Origin: an uncultured Planctomycetaceae bacterium
Lineage (GTDB): Bacteria; Planctomycetota; Planctomycetia; Pirellulales; UBA1268
Length of the DNA: 5,067 nt
Direction: 5' to 3'
NCBI GenBank assembly: GCA_937900985.1
Contig: CALCGM010000157.1
Span: forward strand, 1-5,067
Position 1 is the first letter of the stretch. Every line of letters starts with the position of its first letter. Positions 1 through 5,067 of the stretch are shown piece by piece. The notes under the pieces were generated by a model. That model saw nothing but the letters and a program-made list of their open reading frames with translations. It ran no database searches and had not been told where the DNA came from. A program made the translations under genes and the position numbers.

Positions 1-1
1 T

Positions 2-406
2 GCCTCACTCGCCCAGCAGCTCGGCGTGATGCAGCTCACCGACGACGGGATGTGGATTGACCAGCCACTCTCGACCGCCGAACGGGCCTCGGCCGACGAA
101 CTGCCGCTGCCGCCAAACGTGCCGCAGGAATGGCTCGACCACCTTGAGGAGGTTGCCCCACCGCCGCCGCTCCCGCGTGGTGCAGACGTGCAGATCCTCG
201 ATGGCGAACCCGCTCGACTCCCGGATGTGGCCGCCCGGTCGCTCCCACCCGTCAACGATTCCCCCAAGGATTCAGGCGACACGGCTCCACCGATGCCCCC
301 AGCCATGATGCCGGAAGTCGACTCCAGGGTGATGCCCGCCTCGGCCGAAGAGGAGCGAAAAAAGCCCTGGGCCAGCCTGATTCCCTCGTTCCTGCCCAGC
401 CCCTGA
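2..406 (+). CDS. C-terminal part of a protein with a proline-rich tail, possibly a TolC-type outer-membrane efflux factor (5' end outside window)
   Basis: The frame is open from base 2 to the TGA at 404-406 and has the same GC-rich codon use as its neighbours, so this is the 3' end of a gene entering from the left. A GTG/ATG pair at 26-31 could be read as a start, but no purine-rich ribosome site precedes it and the codons before it (A-S-L-A-Q-Q-L-G) read like normal protein. The visible 134 residues begin with a helical-looking stretch and a segment with Gly-Met-Trp-Ile-Asp. They then turn into a Pro/Ala/Asp/Glu-rich, low-complexity tail with a PPPPLP run, and end in a short basic-aromatic segment. 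No catalytic motif is visible. TolC-family proteins often end this way after the last periplasmic helix, and the next genes encode the adaptor and transporter such a channel would serve. The TolC assignment therefore rests mainly on context and is tentative; an unrelated hypothetical protein is possible. Confidence 0.6.
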   Translation, partial: ASLAQQLGVMQLTDDGMWIDQPLSTAERASADELPLPPNVPQEWLDHLEEVAPPPPLPRGADVQILDGEPARLPDVAARSLPPVNDSPKDSGDTAPPMPPAMMPEVDSRVMPASAEEERKKPWASLIPSFLPSP

Positions 407-427
407 CCGCCCCTCGGCAGCCTTTGC

Positions 428-474
428 CCGACTCAACCAACCCCGACAAACCTCGACCTCGGGGAGTTGAGCGG
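428..474 (+). terminator. Long imperfect hairpin after the first gene; possible terminator or leader structure
   Basis: Bases 428-430 (CCG) pair with 472-474 (CGG), 432-437 (CTCAAC) with 466-471 (GTTGAG), and 441-446 (CCCCGA) with 459-464 (TCGGGG). That gives 15 base pairs, interrupted by a single bulged A at 431 and a small internal loop (CAA against A), with a 12-base apical loop. It begins 21 bases after the stop at 406. No T-run follows (TGATAATAG), so it is not a classical intrinsic terminator. It could still end or protect the upstream transcript. It overlaps the candidate promoter at 453-481, so its role is uncertain. Confidence 0.4.
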
Positions 475-481
475 TGATAAT
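453..481 (+). promoter_or_regulatory. Candidate sigma70-type promoter for the efflux operon
   Basis: TCGACC at 453-458 matches the -35 consensus at 4 of 6 positions, and GATAAT at 476-481 matches the -10 consensus at 5 of 6, with a 17-base spacer. The -10 lies in one of the few AT-rich patches of the window (475-496). Transcription would start near 488, leaving a leader of about 100 bases before the adaptor start at 591. This is a by-eye match to the E. coli consensus, and the host's sigma factors may differ. Confidence 0.3.
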
Positions 482-496
482 AGTCGAAAGAACTTT

Positions 497-543
497 GGAG
501 CGAGCCGACCCGCCATCCACGGGCGCGGGCAGAGGTTCGCTCC
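497..543 (+). promoter_or_regulatory. Structured 5' leader hairpin upstream of the adaptor gene
   Basis: Bases 497-506 (GGAGCGAGCC) pair with 534-543 (GGTTCGCTCC) over ten consecutive pairs, one of them G-U. Inside, CCCGC at 509-513 pairs with GCGGG at 525-529 around an 11-base loop. It lies between the candidate -10 box and the ribosome-binding site, so it would form in the 5' untranslated RNA of the operon. No T-run follows it. I do not recognise it as a known riboswitch family; a protein-binding, attenuator or RNA-stability element is possible. Confidence 0.4.
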
Positions 544-580
544 GGCCACGCAAGGAATAGCCAGCCCGCTGTTCCATGAA

Positions 581-585
581 GGGGG
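581..585 (+). promoter_or_regulatory. Ribosome-binding site that selects the ATG at 591
   Basis: A GGGGG run (preceded by AA) sits 5 bases upstream of the ATG at 591-593. The in-frame ATG at 576 has its nearest purine-rich stretch (AAGGA, 552-556) 19 bases away, which is too far. The later start is therefore preferred. Confidence 0.5.
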
Positions 586-590
586 CAGTC

Positions 591-2258
591 ATGCTCGACA
601 CACACTCATCATCAAGTGCCGTCGCTGAGCCGCCAACGCAGCCATCGTCCGGCCGCGCCGACGCCAGCGCCATTGCCGATATCCTCGGAGCCCCGGCCTC
701 GGAGGCGAGCGCCGCTCCTGCCCGCAGCAGTTTCCGCATGCCCTGGCGGCTGCTGACGGCCGCAGCGGTCGTGGCCGGAAGCGTGGCGGCCTACCCCTAC
801 GTGAAACCGTATATCGGCGTCGGCGAGGAATCCTCCTCCCTCGACACGATGCCCTCGCACACCATCGCGCAGGGGCCCCTGGTGATCTCCGTCACCGAAG
901 ACGGCAGCCTGGTGAGCGCGGAAAACGTCGACATCGCCTGTGGTGTGGCCGGCGGGGCGACCATCGTTTCCCTCGTGGATGATGGCGCGCAGGTCACTGA
1001 GGGCATGGAGCTGGTTCGCCTCGACTCGTCGACGATCGCCGAAAACGTCTCGGCCCAGAAGATTGCCTACGAAAAAGCACGGGCCGCGATGATCCAGGCG
1101 GAAAAGGACCACGCCGCCGCCGTGATCGCCGTTGAGGAATACACCGAAGGCACCTTCAAGAAAGAGCTGCGGATGGCGGAGTCGAACGTGACAGCCGCCA
1201 CCGAGCGGCTGCAGGCCACCCGCAACACCCTGGCCTATGGCGAGCGGATGTTTCGCAAGGGCTACATCACGCCGCAGCAGCTCGAGGCGCAGAAATCGGC
1301 CGTTGACCGCGCCGAACTCGACATGGGCACTGCCGAGATCTCCCTGGATGTGCTCAACCGCTTTACCAAGCCAAAGATGATCACAGAGCTTGAAAGCACT
1401 CGCGACGCCGCCGCCGCCCGGCTCGACAGCGAGCAGGCCTCCCTCGAGCTGGAGAAGGCAAAGCTCGACCGGCTCACGTCGCAGCTCGAGCAGTGCACGA
1501 TTGTTGCCCCCAAGGACGGCCTCGTGATCTATGCCAACGGTCGCAACCGCGATCGCGAAGCGGAGATCAAGGAAGGCGCGCTCGTCCGCGAACGTCAGGT
1601 GATCCTGCAGCTGCCAGACCTGAGCAAAATGCGGGCTGACGTGGAGGTGCACGAGGCCAAGGTCGACAAGATCCGCCCGGGCATGAAGGCCAAGGTTCGC
1701 GTGCAGGGCCGGGAGTTTGACGGCGAGGTGACCGCCGTCGCCAACCGCCCGGAAACCAACTGGTTTTCCACGGCGAAGAAATATGTGGTGCAGGTGGCGA
1801 TCGACGGCGGCACAGAGAAGCTTCGCCCAGGCTTTACGGCCGAGGTGGAGATCTTCGTCGCCGATCTCGACGACGTGCTCTCCGTGCCGGTGGCAGCCGT
1901 CATCGAACAGAGCGGCGAGTTTGTCTGTGCTGTTCGCACCGAGGATGGCTTTGAACGGCGGCCGGTGGAGCTCGGCCTGAGCAACGACAAACTCGTGCAG
2001 ATCACGCAGGGTCTCTCACCGGGCGAGACCGTGTTTCTGTATCCCAGGGGGCTGCTCGGCGACAGCTCGAGCGGCAGCGACGCTGGTGGGGCAGGCGAAC
2101 AGCCCGCGGAACGGCGCGGCCGGGGCGAGGGGCAGGGCCGCCGTGGCGGTGGTGGTGGACCGCAGGGCGAAGGCGGTGGTCAGGGGGGCGGCACACAGGA
2201 AGGCGGTCAGCGTGGCGGCGAGGGCACCTCGCGTCAGCAGCCTTCAACCCAGGCCTAA
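591..2258 (+). CDS. MacA/HlyD-family periplasmic adaptor (membrane fusion protein) of a tripartite ABC efflux system
   Basis: The protein (555 aa from this start; 560 if ATG 576 is used) should link an inner-membrane ABC transporter to an outer-membrane channel. Numbered from 591, residues 1-50 are a Ser/Ala/Pro-rich cytoplasmic extension and about 52-70 a single membrane anchor. The first lipoyl half follows at 98-145 (with VDDGAQVTEGMELVRLD), then a long alpha-helical hairpin or coiled coil rich in Ala/Glu/Lys/Arg at about 147-300. The second lipoyl half starts around CTIVAPKDGLV (302-312), with the beta-barrel at about 345-425 and the membrane-proximal domain at about 426-485. The order is that of MacA/HlyD adaptors. 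The last 70 residues form an unusual Gly/Arg/Gln/Glu-rich tail that MacA lacks. The permease gene follows after 21 bp, which fits one operon. The substrate cannot be deduced: MacAB relatives move macrolides, peptides, siderophores or lipid-like molecules. Family assignment is firm; the symbol macA is avoided because orthology is unproven. Confidence 0.92.
   Translation: MLDTHSSSSAVAEPPTQPSSGRADASAIADILGAPASEASAAPARSSFRMPWRLLTAAAVVAGSVAAYPYVKPYIGVGEESSSLDTMPSHTIAQGPLVISVTEDGSLVSAENVDIACGVAGGATIVSLVDDGAQVTEGMELVRLDSSTIAENVSAQKIAYEKARAAMIQAEKDHAAAVIAVEEYTEGTFKKELRMAESNVTAATERLQATRNTLAYGERMFRKGYITPQQLEAQKSAVDRAELDMGTAEISLDVLNRFTKPKMITELESTRDAAAARLDSEQASLELEKAKLDRLTSQLEQCTIVAPKDGLVIYANGRNRDREAEIKEGALVRERQVILQLPDLSKMRADVEVHEAKVDKIRPGMKAKVRVQGREFDGEVTAVANRPETNWFSTAKKYVVQVAIDGGTEKLRPGFTAEVEIFVADLDDVLSVPVAAVIEQSGEFVCAVRTEDGFERRPVELGLSNDKLVQITQGLSPGETVFLYPRGLLGDSSSGSDAGGAGEQPAERRGRGEGQGRRGGGGGPQGEGGGQGGGTQEGGQRGGEGTSRQQPSTQA
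2073..2225 (+). repeat. Low-complexity Gly/Arg/Gln-coding tract with a 30-bp imperfect tandem repeat
   Basis: This stretch encodes the adaptor's Gly/Arg/Gln/Glu-rich tail. Within it, 2169-2198 and 2199-2228 are adjacent 30-base units that both start GAAGGCGGT and encode EGGGQGGGTQ and EGGQRGGEGT. The in-frame decapeptide duplication suggests growth by replication slippage. The tract is likely disordered and length-variable among relatives. Confidence 0.6.
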
Positions 2259-2268
2259 GACGCCTCCC

Positions 2269-2273
2269 GGGAG
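2269..2273 (+). promoter_or_regulatory. Ribosome-binding site supporting the GTG start of the permease
   Basis: GGGAG lies 6 bases upstream of GTG 2280-2282, between the adaptor stop (2256-2258) and the permease start. This supports the GTG start, from which the protein begins with a typical MacB N-terminus (MNFLQQLRLGFRSL). Confidence 0.5.
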
Positions 2274-2279
2274 TGCCGC

Positions 2280-3605
2280 GTGAACTTTCTCCAGCAACTT
2301 CGCCTCGGGTTTCGCAGTCTGCTGCTGCACAAACTCCGCTCGGCCCTGGCGGTGCTCGGCATTCTGATCGGTGTGACGGCCGTGATCTGGCTTGTGGCCC
2401 TTGGCGAAGGCGTCAGCTACCAGGCTCAGCAGCAGATCAAGAACCTCGGGGCGACGAGCATCATCGTCCGCTCGATCAAGCCGACCGAGGAGTCCAACAG
2501 CGAGGGGGGCAGCCGTTCGGGGATCGCCTACGGCCTGCTGCGAGACGACTACGACCGCATCCTCGCCAACGTGCCGACGATCACCAAAGCGATGCCGATG
2601 CGGGAGATCAGCCGCGAGGTTCGCAATGGTGAGTTTGCCCTCGACGCCACCCTCGTTGGCTGCACGCCCGAGTATTTCGATATCAACCGTCTGGGGATCG
2701 AGCGGGGCCGACCGCTCTCCGCTGCCGACATGGAGTATCTCGACAATGTCGCGGTGCTGGCCTACGAGGTGGCCGAGCGGCTCTTCCCGATCGAAGACCC
2801 TGTTGGCCGTGCCGTTCAGATCGGCGATGAGTTTTACGTGGTCATCGGCGTGGCCGAGCAGCGAACTGCCTCAGCCGCGATCGGCGGCAGCCTGGCCGCC
2901 CGCCAGTATGACAAAGACGTCTACATCCCCCTCTCCACCTTCCGAGCCCGCATTGGCGACCGGGTGATCACGGTCCGCGGAGGGACCTTCCAAAATGAGA
3001 CGGTGGAGCTGAATCAGATCACCGCCGTCGTCGACGACATGAAGGCGGTCGATTCCTCCGCCGACATCATCCGTGACCTTCTCCGCCGCTACCACAAGCT
3101 CCTCGACTACTCCGTCGTGGTGCCCAAGGAACTGCTGGAGCAGGCCGAGACGTTGCGGACGATGTTTAACGTCCTGCTGCTGCTGATCGCGGGCATCTCG
3201 CTGCTCGTCGGTGGCATCGGGATTATGAACATCATGCTGGCGACCGTCACGGAGCGAACACGGGAGATCGGCATCCGGCGAGCCCTCGGGGCGACCAAGG
3301 GGGAAATCGTGCAGCAGTTCCTCTGGGAAACGGTTGTGCTCTCTGGCACCGGCGGCCTGCTCGGCGTGGCGTTTGGCTTTCTCTGCGGTCCCACCGTGGC
3401 GCTCGTGAGGCGGACGATCTCGGAGCTGTTTCCCGAGGTCTGGCGGAGCCTGCCACCAAACATCCGCGATCTTGAGCCGCTGCTGGCTCCATGGTCGATC
3501 GCGGCCGCGTTTGGCATTTCGGTGGGCGTGGGCATTATCTTCGGCATCTACCCCGCCAGGCGGGCGGCCAACATGGACCCGATCGAGGCCCTCCGCCATG
3601 AGTAG
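2280..3605 (+). CDS. MacB/FtsX-family ABC transporter permease (separate from its ATPase)
   Basis: This 441-aa inner-membrane protein has the MacB layout. A basic amphipathic N-terminus leads into TM1 at about 22-44 (ALAVLGILIGVTAVIWLVAL). A large periplasmic domain spans about 45-290. TM2 at about 294-318 is followed by a cytoplasmic coupling segment (ERTREIGIRRALGATKGEIV, 325-344), then TM3 at about 349-376 and TM4 at about 405-425. It ends in the family's C-terminal signature (YPARRAANMDPIEALRHE). In MacB-type transporters ATP hydrolysis drives a mechanical bellows that pushes substrate from the periplasm through adaptor and outer-membrane channel. No nucleotide-binding domain is fused here, unlike E. 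coli MacB (about 648 aa), so the partner ATPase must be the next gene. The TM3-TM4 loop, about 28 residues, looks somewhat long. The gene starts with GTG and ends in TAG inside the next gene's start region. Substrate unknown. Confidence 0.93.
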   Translation: MNFLQQLRLGFRSLLLHKLRSALAVLGILIGVTAVIWLVALGEGVSYQAQQQIKNLGATSIIVRSIKPTEESNSEGGSRSGIAYGLLRDDYDRILANVPTITKAMPMREISREVRNGEFALDATLVGCTPEYFDINRLGIERGRPLSAADMEYLDNVAVLAYEVAERLFPIEDPVGRAVQIGDEFYVVIGVAEQRTASAAIGGSLAARQYDKDVYIPLSTFRARIGDRVITVRGGTFQNETVELNQITAVVDDMKAVDSSADIIRDLLRRYHKLLDYSVVVPKELLEQAETLRTMFNVLLLLIAGISLLVGGIGIMNIMLATVTERTREIGIRRALGATKGEIVQQFLWETVVLSGTGGLLGVAFGFLCGPTVALVRRTISELFPEVWRSLPPNIRDLEPLLAPWSIAAAFGISVGVGIIFGIYPARRAANMDPIEALRHE

Positions 3606-4323
3606 TGTTGCCACAGAGAATCGCCCGGAGACCGGCCGCGACGTGGTGGCCAGCGTGCGGAATGTGACCAAGGTCTATCGGCTCGGCGGGGAGGATGTGA
3701 AGGCGCTTGCCGGCGTCTCCATCGACTTCCACCAGGGCGACTTCGTGGCGATCATGGGCTCATCGGGCTCTGGCAAGAGTACGCTGCTCAACCTGCTCGG
3801 CTGCCTCGACCGGCCGACCACCGGGCAGTATTTCCTGGGCGGCAACGATGTCGCCACGCTCGACGATGAATCGCTCTCCCGTGTCCGCGGCCGCTACCTC
3901 GGCTTCGTGTTTCAGTCGTACAACCTGATTCAGCAGCTCAGCGTCGTGGAAAACATCGCGGTGCCGCTAGCCTATCAGCGACCGACCAATCCCGACGGCC
4001 CGGAGCTCTGCCTGCGGCTGGCCAAGCTCGTGGGCCTCTCCGGTCGGCTTGGCCACCGGCCCAACCAGCTCTCTGGCGGCCAGCAGCAGCGCGTGGCCAT
4101 TGCCAGAGCCCTCGTCAACAACCCGCATGTGATCCTGGCCGACGAGCCCACCGGAAATCTCGACACCGCCACGAGCCTCGAGATCATGGATCTGCTCGAC
4201 GCACTCAACAACGCCGGCCGGACGATCGTGATGGTGACCCATGAGCCCGACATCGCCGCCCGTGCGAAGACGGTGATCAGCCTTCGCGACGGCAAGATCG
4301 AGTCGATCACACACAACGGGTGA
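3598..4323 (+). CDS. MacB/LolD-type ABC transporter ATP-binding protein
   Basis: This 241-aa cytoplasmic ATPase powers the permease encoded just upstream. All nucleotide-binding motifs are intact: A-loop Tyr27, Walker A GSSGSGKST (54-62), Q-loop Gln106 in FQSYNL, ABC signature LSGGQQQR (158-165), Walker B VILADEP (178-184) with catalytic Glu183, D-loop NLD (187-189) and switch His215 in VTHEPD. Length and motif spelling fit the LolD/MacB/FtsE group. ATG 3598 is chosen because the ATPase fold starts soon after it and GAGG at 3585-3588 lies 9 bases upstream; the frame is open further upstream only as a shadow of the permease. The gene overlaps the permease stop by 8 bp, which suggests translational coupling and equal production. 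It ends in two consecutive in-frame UGA stops (4321-4326). LolD itself works with LolC/E without a HlyD adaptor, so a MacB-like role fits this context better. Confidence 0.94.
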   Translation: MSSVATENRPETGRDVVASVRNVTKVYRLGGEDVKALAGVSIDFHQGDFVAIMGSSGSGKSTLLNLLGCLDRPTTGQYFLGGNDVATLDDESLSRVRGRYLGFVFQSYNLIQQLSVVENIAVPLAYQRPTNPDGPELCLRLAKLVGLSGRLGHRPNQLSGGQQQRVAIARALVNNPHVILADEPTGNLDTATSLEIMDLLDALNNAGRTIVMVTHEPDIAARAKTVISLRDGKIESITHNG

Positions 4324-4351
4324 TGACCGCGAGCGGCACCTGCTGCCCGAC

Positions 4352-4384
4352 TGCTGAGCCGGCGACGCACCGGGGTGCTCAGCA
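4352..4384 (+). terminator. Hairpin downstream of the efflux operon, probable terminator without U-tract
   Basis: TGCTGAGC at 4352-4359 and GCTCAGCA at 4377-4384 are a perfect 8-bp inverted repeat around a 17-base GC-rich loop, in which CGG (4360-4362) can also pair with CCG (4370-4372). It begins 28 bases after the ATPase stop and ends 47 bases before the next start. No T-run follows, so it is not a textbook intrinsic terminator. It may act as a weak terminator, a 3'-end stabiliser, or a leader element of the next gene. Confidence 0.45.
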
Positions 4385-4431
4385 ACGAAGCGAGCCACCC
4401 CGAAGTGATCCCCACCACGAGGCGTTCGCCC

Positions 4432-5061
4432 ATGAAACTGGCCATGCTCGTCAACCCGTTTACCGACCACAACCTGGCCCTCGCGGCACAGGCAGGCGTT
4501 GAGGAGGTGGTGCTGCCCTACCCAGGGCCGGGCCTTGAACCACTGCGGGCCGCCCGCAGCAAGGTGGAGGCCGCAGGCATGCGGCTGACGGTGCTCGAGC
4601 GGAAGATCCCGCACCGCCGGCTTGTGCACCGGCTGCCCGGCTGGGAGGAGGAGCTTGCCGGCTTCCAGGCTCTCCTCCGCGACATGGCAGACGCTGGGCT
4701 GCAGGTCGCCTGCTACAACTGGATGCCTGCCGAAGACTGGCAGCGCACCACCTGCACCTCGCCTGAGCGGGGCGGATCGCTGGCCACGGCCTTTGATCTT
4801 GCGGAGGTCGACCACAACGTCACCGATGCTGACGGCAGCCCCGACCAGCAGACGCCCGCCGCACAGCTCTGGGAAACGCTCACGCAGTTTCTCGACGCCG
4901 TACTCCCGGTCGCCGAATCCTGCGGCGTGTCGCTGGCGCTGCACCCCGACGACCCTCCGCTGCCGGTGATCCGCGGCCAGGAGCAGATCATCGGCTCCAA
5001 CGCAGCCCTGCGGCGAGTGGTCGAGCTGGCCCCAAGCCCAGCGAACGGGATCTGCTACTGA
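4432..5061 (+). CDS. Mannonate dehydratase (UxuA/ManD)-like TIM-barrel protein, interrupted by in-frame UGA at the metal-ligand Cys codon
   Basis: The 209 visible residues resemble the N-terminal and central parts of UxuA, which dehydrates D-mannonate to 2-keto-3-deoxygluconate using a divalent metal (usually Mn). Recognisable pieces are the ACYNWMPAEDWQRT segment (93-106), the helix before AVLPVAESCGVSLALHPDDPP (156-176), whose His171 corresponds to a metal ligand, and PANGICY (203-209). ATG 4432 is chosen because GAGG (4419-4422) lies 9 bases upstream and the homology begins there. The distance from YNWMP to HPDDPP is about 55 residues shorter than in E. coli UxuA as I remember it, so this is a short-form relative whose substrate may differ. 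The frame stops at UGA 5059-5061, where ManD has the Cys of its CTG motif, and the next codons still read Thr-Gly. Usual family length is about 350-400 aa, so the product is either half a barrel (pseudogene) or a selenoprotein continuing past the window edge. Its relation to the efflux operon is unclear; the hairpin between them suggests a separate unit. Confidence 0.8.
   Translation: MKLAMLVNPFTDHNLALAAQAGVEEVVLPYPGPGLEPLRAARSKVEAAGMRLTVLERKIPHRRLVHRLPGWEEELAGFQALLRDMADAGLQVACYNWMPAEDWQRTTCTSPERGGSLATAFDLAEVDHNVTDADGSPDQQTPAAQLWETLTQFLDAVLPVAESCGVSLALHPDDPPLPVIRGQEQIIGSNAALRRVVELAPSPANGICY
5059..5061 (+). other. Candidate selenocysteine UGA codon
   Basis: In the UxuA-like frame, codons 203-212 read P-A-N-G-I-C-Y-UGA-T-G. 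E. coli UxuA, from memory, reads M-A-N-G-F-T-M-C-T-G at this place, so UGA replaces the Cys without shifting the alignment. The UGA lies 39 residues after the HPDDPP His; that spacing is 38 in E. coli UxuA. Cys-to-Sec exchange at metal or redox sites is the usual pattern of bacterial selenoproteins. UGA acts as an ordinary stop elsewhere in the window (404-406, and doubled at 4321-4326), so genome-wide reassignment is unlikely. The required downstream SECIS hairpin lies outside the window. Confidence 0.55.
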
Positions 5062-5067
5062 ACAGGC

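Noticed and set aside
467..481. TTGAGC followed by GATAAT as a promoter
   Set aside because: Spacer of only 3 bases; the TCGACC/GATAAT pair with a 17-base spacer is the plausible alternative.
576..590. ATG 576 as the start of the adaptor gene
   Set aside because: In frame, but it has no ribosome site at useful distance, while ATG 591 has GGGGG five bases upstream. The difference is only five residues, so it stays possible.
612..1652. Long reverse-strand frame opposite the adaptor gene
   Set aside because: Composition is His/Arg/Gly-rich shadow coding, no recognisable motif, and it is opposite a clearly real gene; long antisense frames are common at this GC content.
3472..3597. Upstream-extended start of the ATPase at 3472
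   Set aside because: This part is only the shifted reading of the permease C-terminus (Arg/Trp/Pro-rich, no ABC similarity); ATG 3598 fits the family length.
4375..4431. GTG 4375 as the start of the UxuA-like gene
   Set aside because: It lies inside the 4352-4384 hairpin, the added residues show no family similarity, and ATG 4432 has a ribosome site and fits the family N-terminus.
3967..4944. Reverse-strand 325-codon frame across the ATPase and UxuA-like genes
   Set aside because: It spans two real genes and the intergenic hairpin, has no recognisable domain, and reads as shadow composition.
5059..5061. UGA read as Trp or Gly through a variant genetic code
   Set aside because: UGA ends two other genes here (doubled in one), Trp is encoded by TGG throughout, and the aligned residue is Cys, which fits Sec better.
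1..5067. tRNA, rRNA, CRISPR arrays, insertion sequences or attachment sites
   Set aside because: I looked for cloverleaf-like folds, regularly spaced repeats, transposase motifs and terminal inverted repeats and saw none; the only repeats are the Gly-rich coding tract and the hairpin arms.

Overview
The window (5,067 bp, high GC, genes tightly packed, all on the + strand) looks like a chromosomal piece of a Gram-negative bacterium. The adaptor and permease sequences and the low-complexity tails resemble those of planctomycetes (Pirellulales-like). That assignment is an inference from protein style; no marker gene is present.

Layout. (1) Bases 2-406 hold the 3' end of a gene running in from the left edge. 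It has a proline-rich C-terminus and may be the tail of a TolC-type outer-membrane factor. (2) Bases 407-590 are a non-coding leader with two long hairpins (428-474 and 497-543) separated by a short AT-rich stretch that contains a candidate -10 box. (3) Bases 591-4323 are a three-gene tripartite efflux operon: a MacA/HlyD-type periplasmic adaptor, a MacB/FtsX-type permease with a GTG start, and a LolD/MacB-type ABC ATPase whose start overlaps the permease stop by 8 bp. In E. coli MacB the ATPase and permease are one chain; here they are two genes. With the upstream gene (if it is TolC-like) the set would span both membranes: ATPase in the cytoplasm, permease in the inner membrane, adaptor across the periplasm, channel in the outer membrane. 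(4) Bases 4324-4431 are a spacer with tandem UGA stops and a perfect 8-bp hairpin (4352-4384), probably the operon's end. (5) Bases 4432 to the right edge hold a mannonate dehydratase (UxuA/ManD)-like gene.

The most interesting point is at the right edge. The UxuA-like frame meets a UGA at 5059-5061 exactly where ManD enzymes carry the metal-coordinating cysteine of the conserved C-T-G motif, and the two codons after it (ACA GGC, Thr-Gly) continue that motif. This suggests a selenocysteine codon, so the gene may be an undescribed UxuA-family selenoprotein that continues beyond the window. A nonsense mutation or sequencing error at the same codon is the main alternative. The six bases after the UGA are too few to look for a SECIS hairpin.
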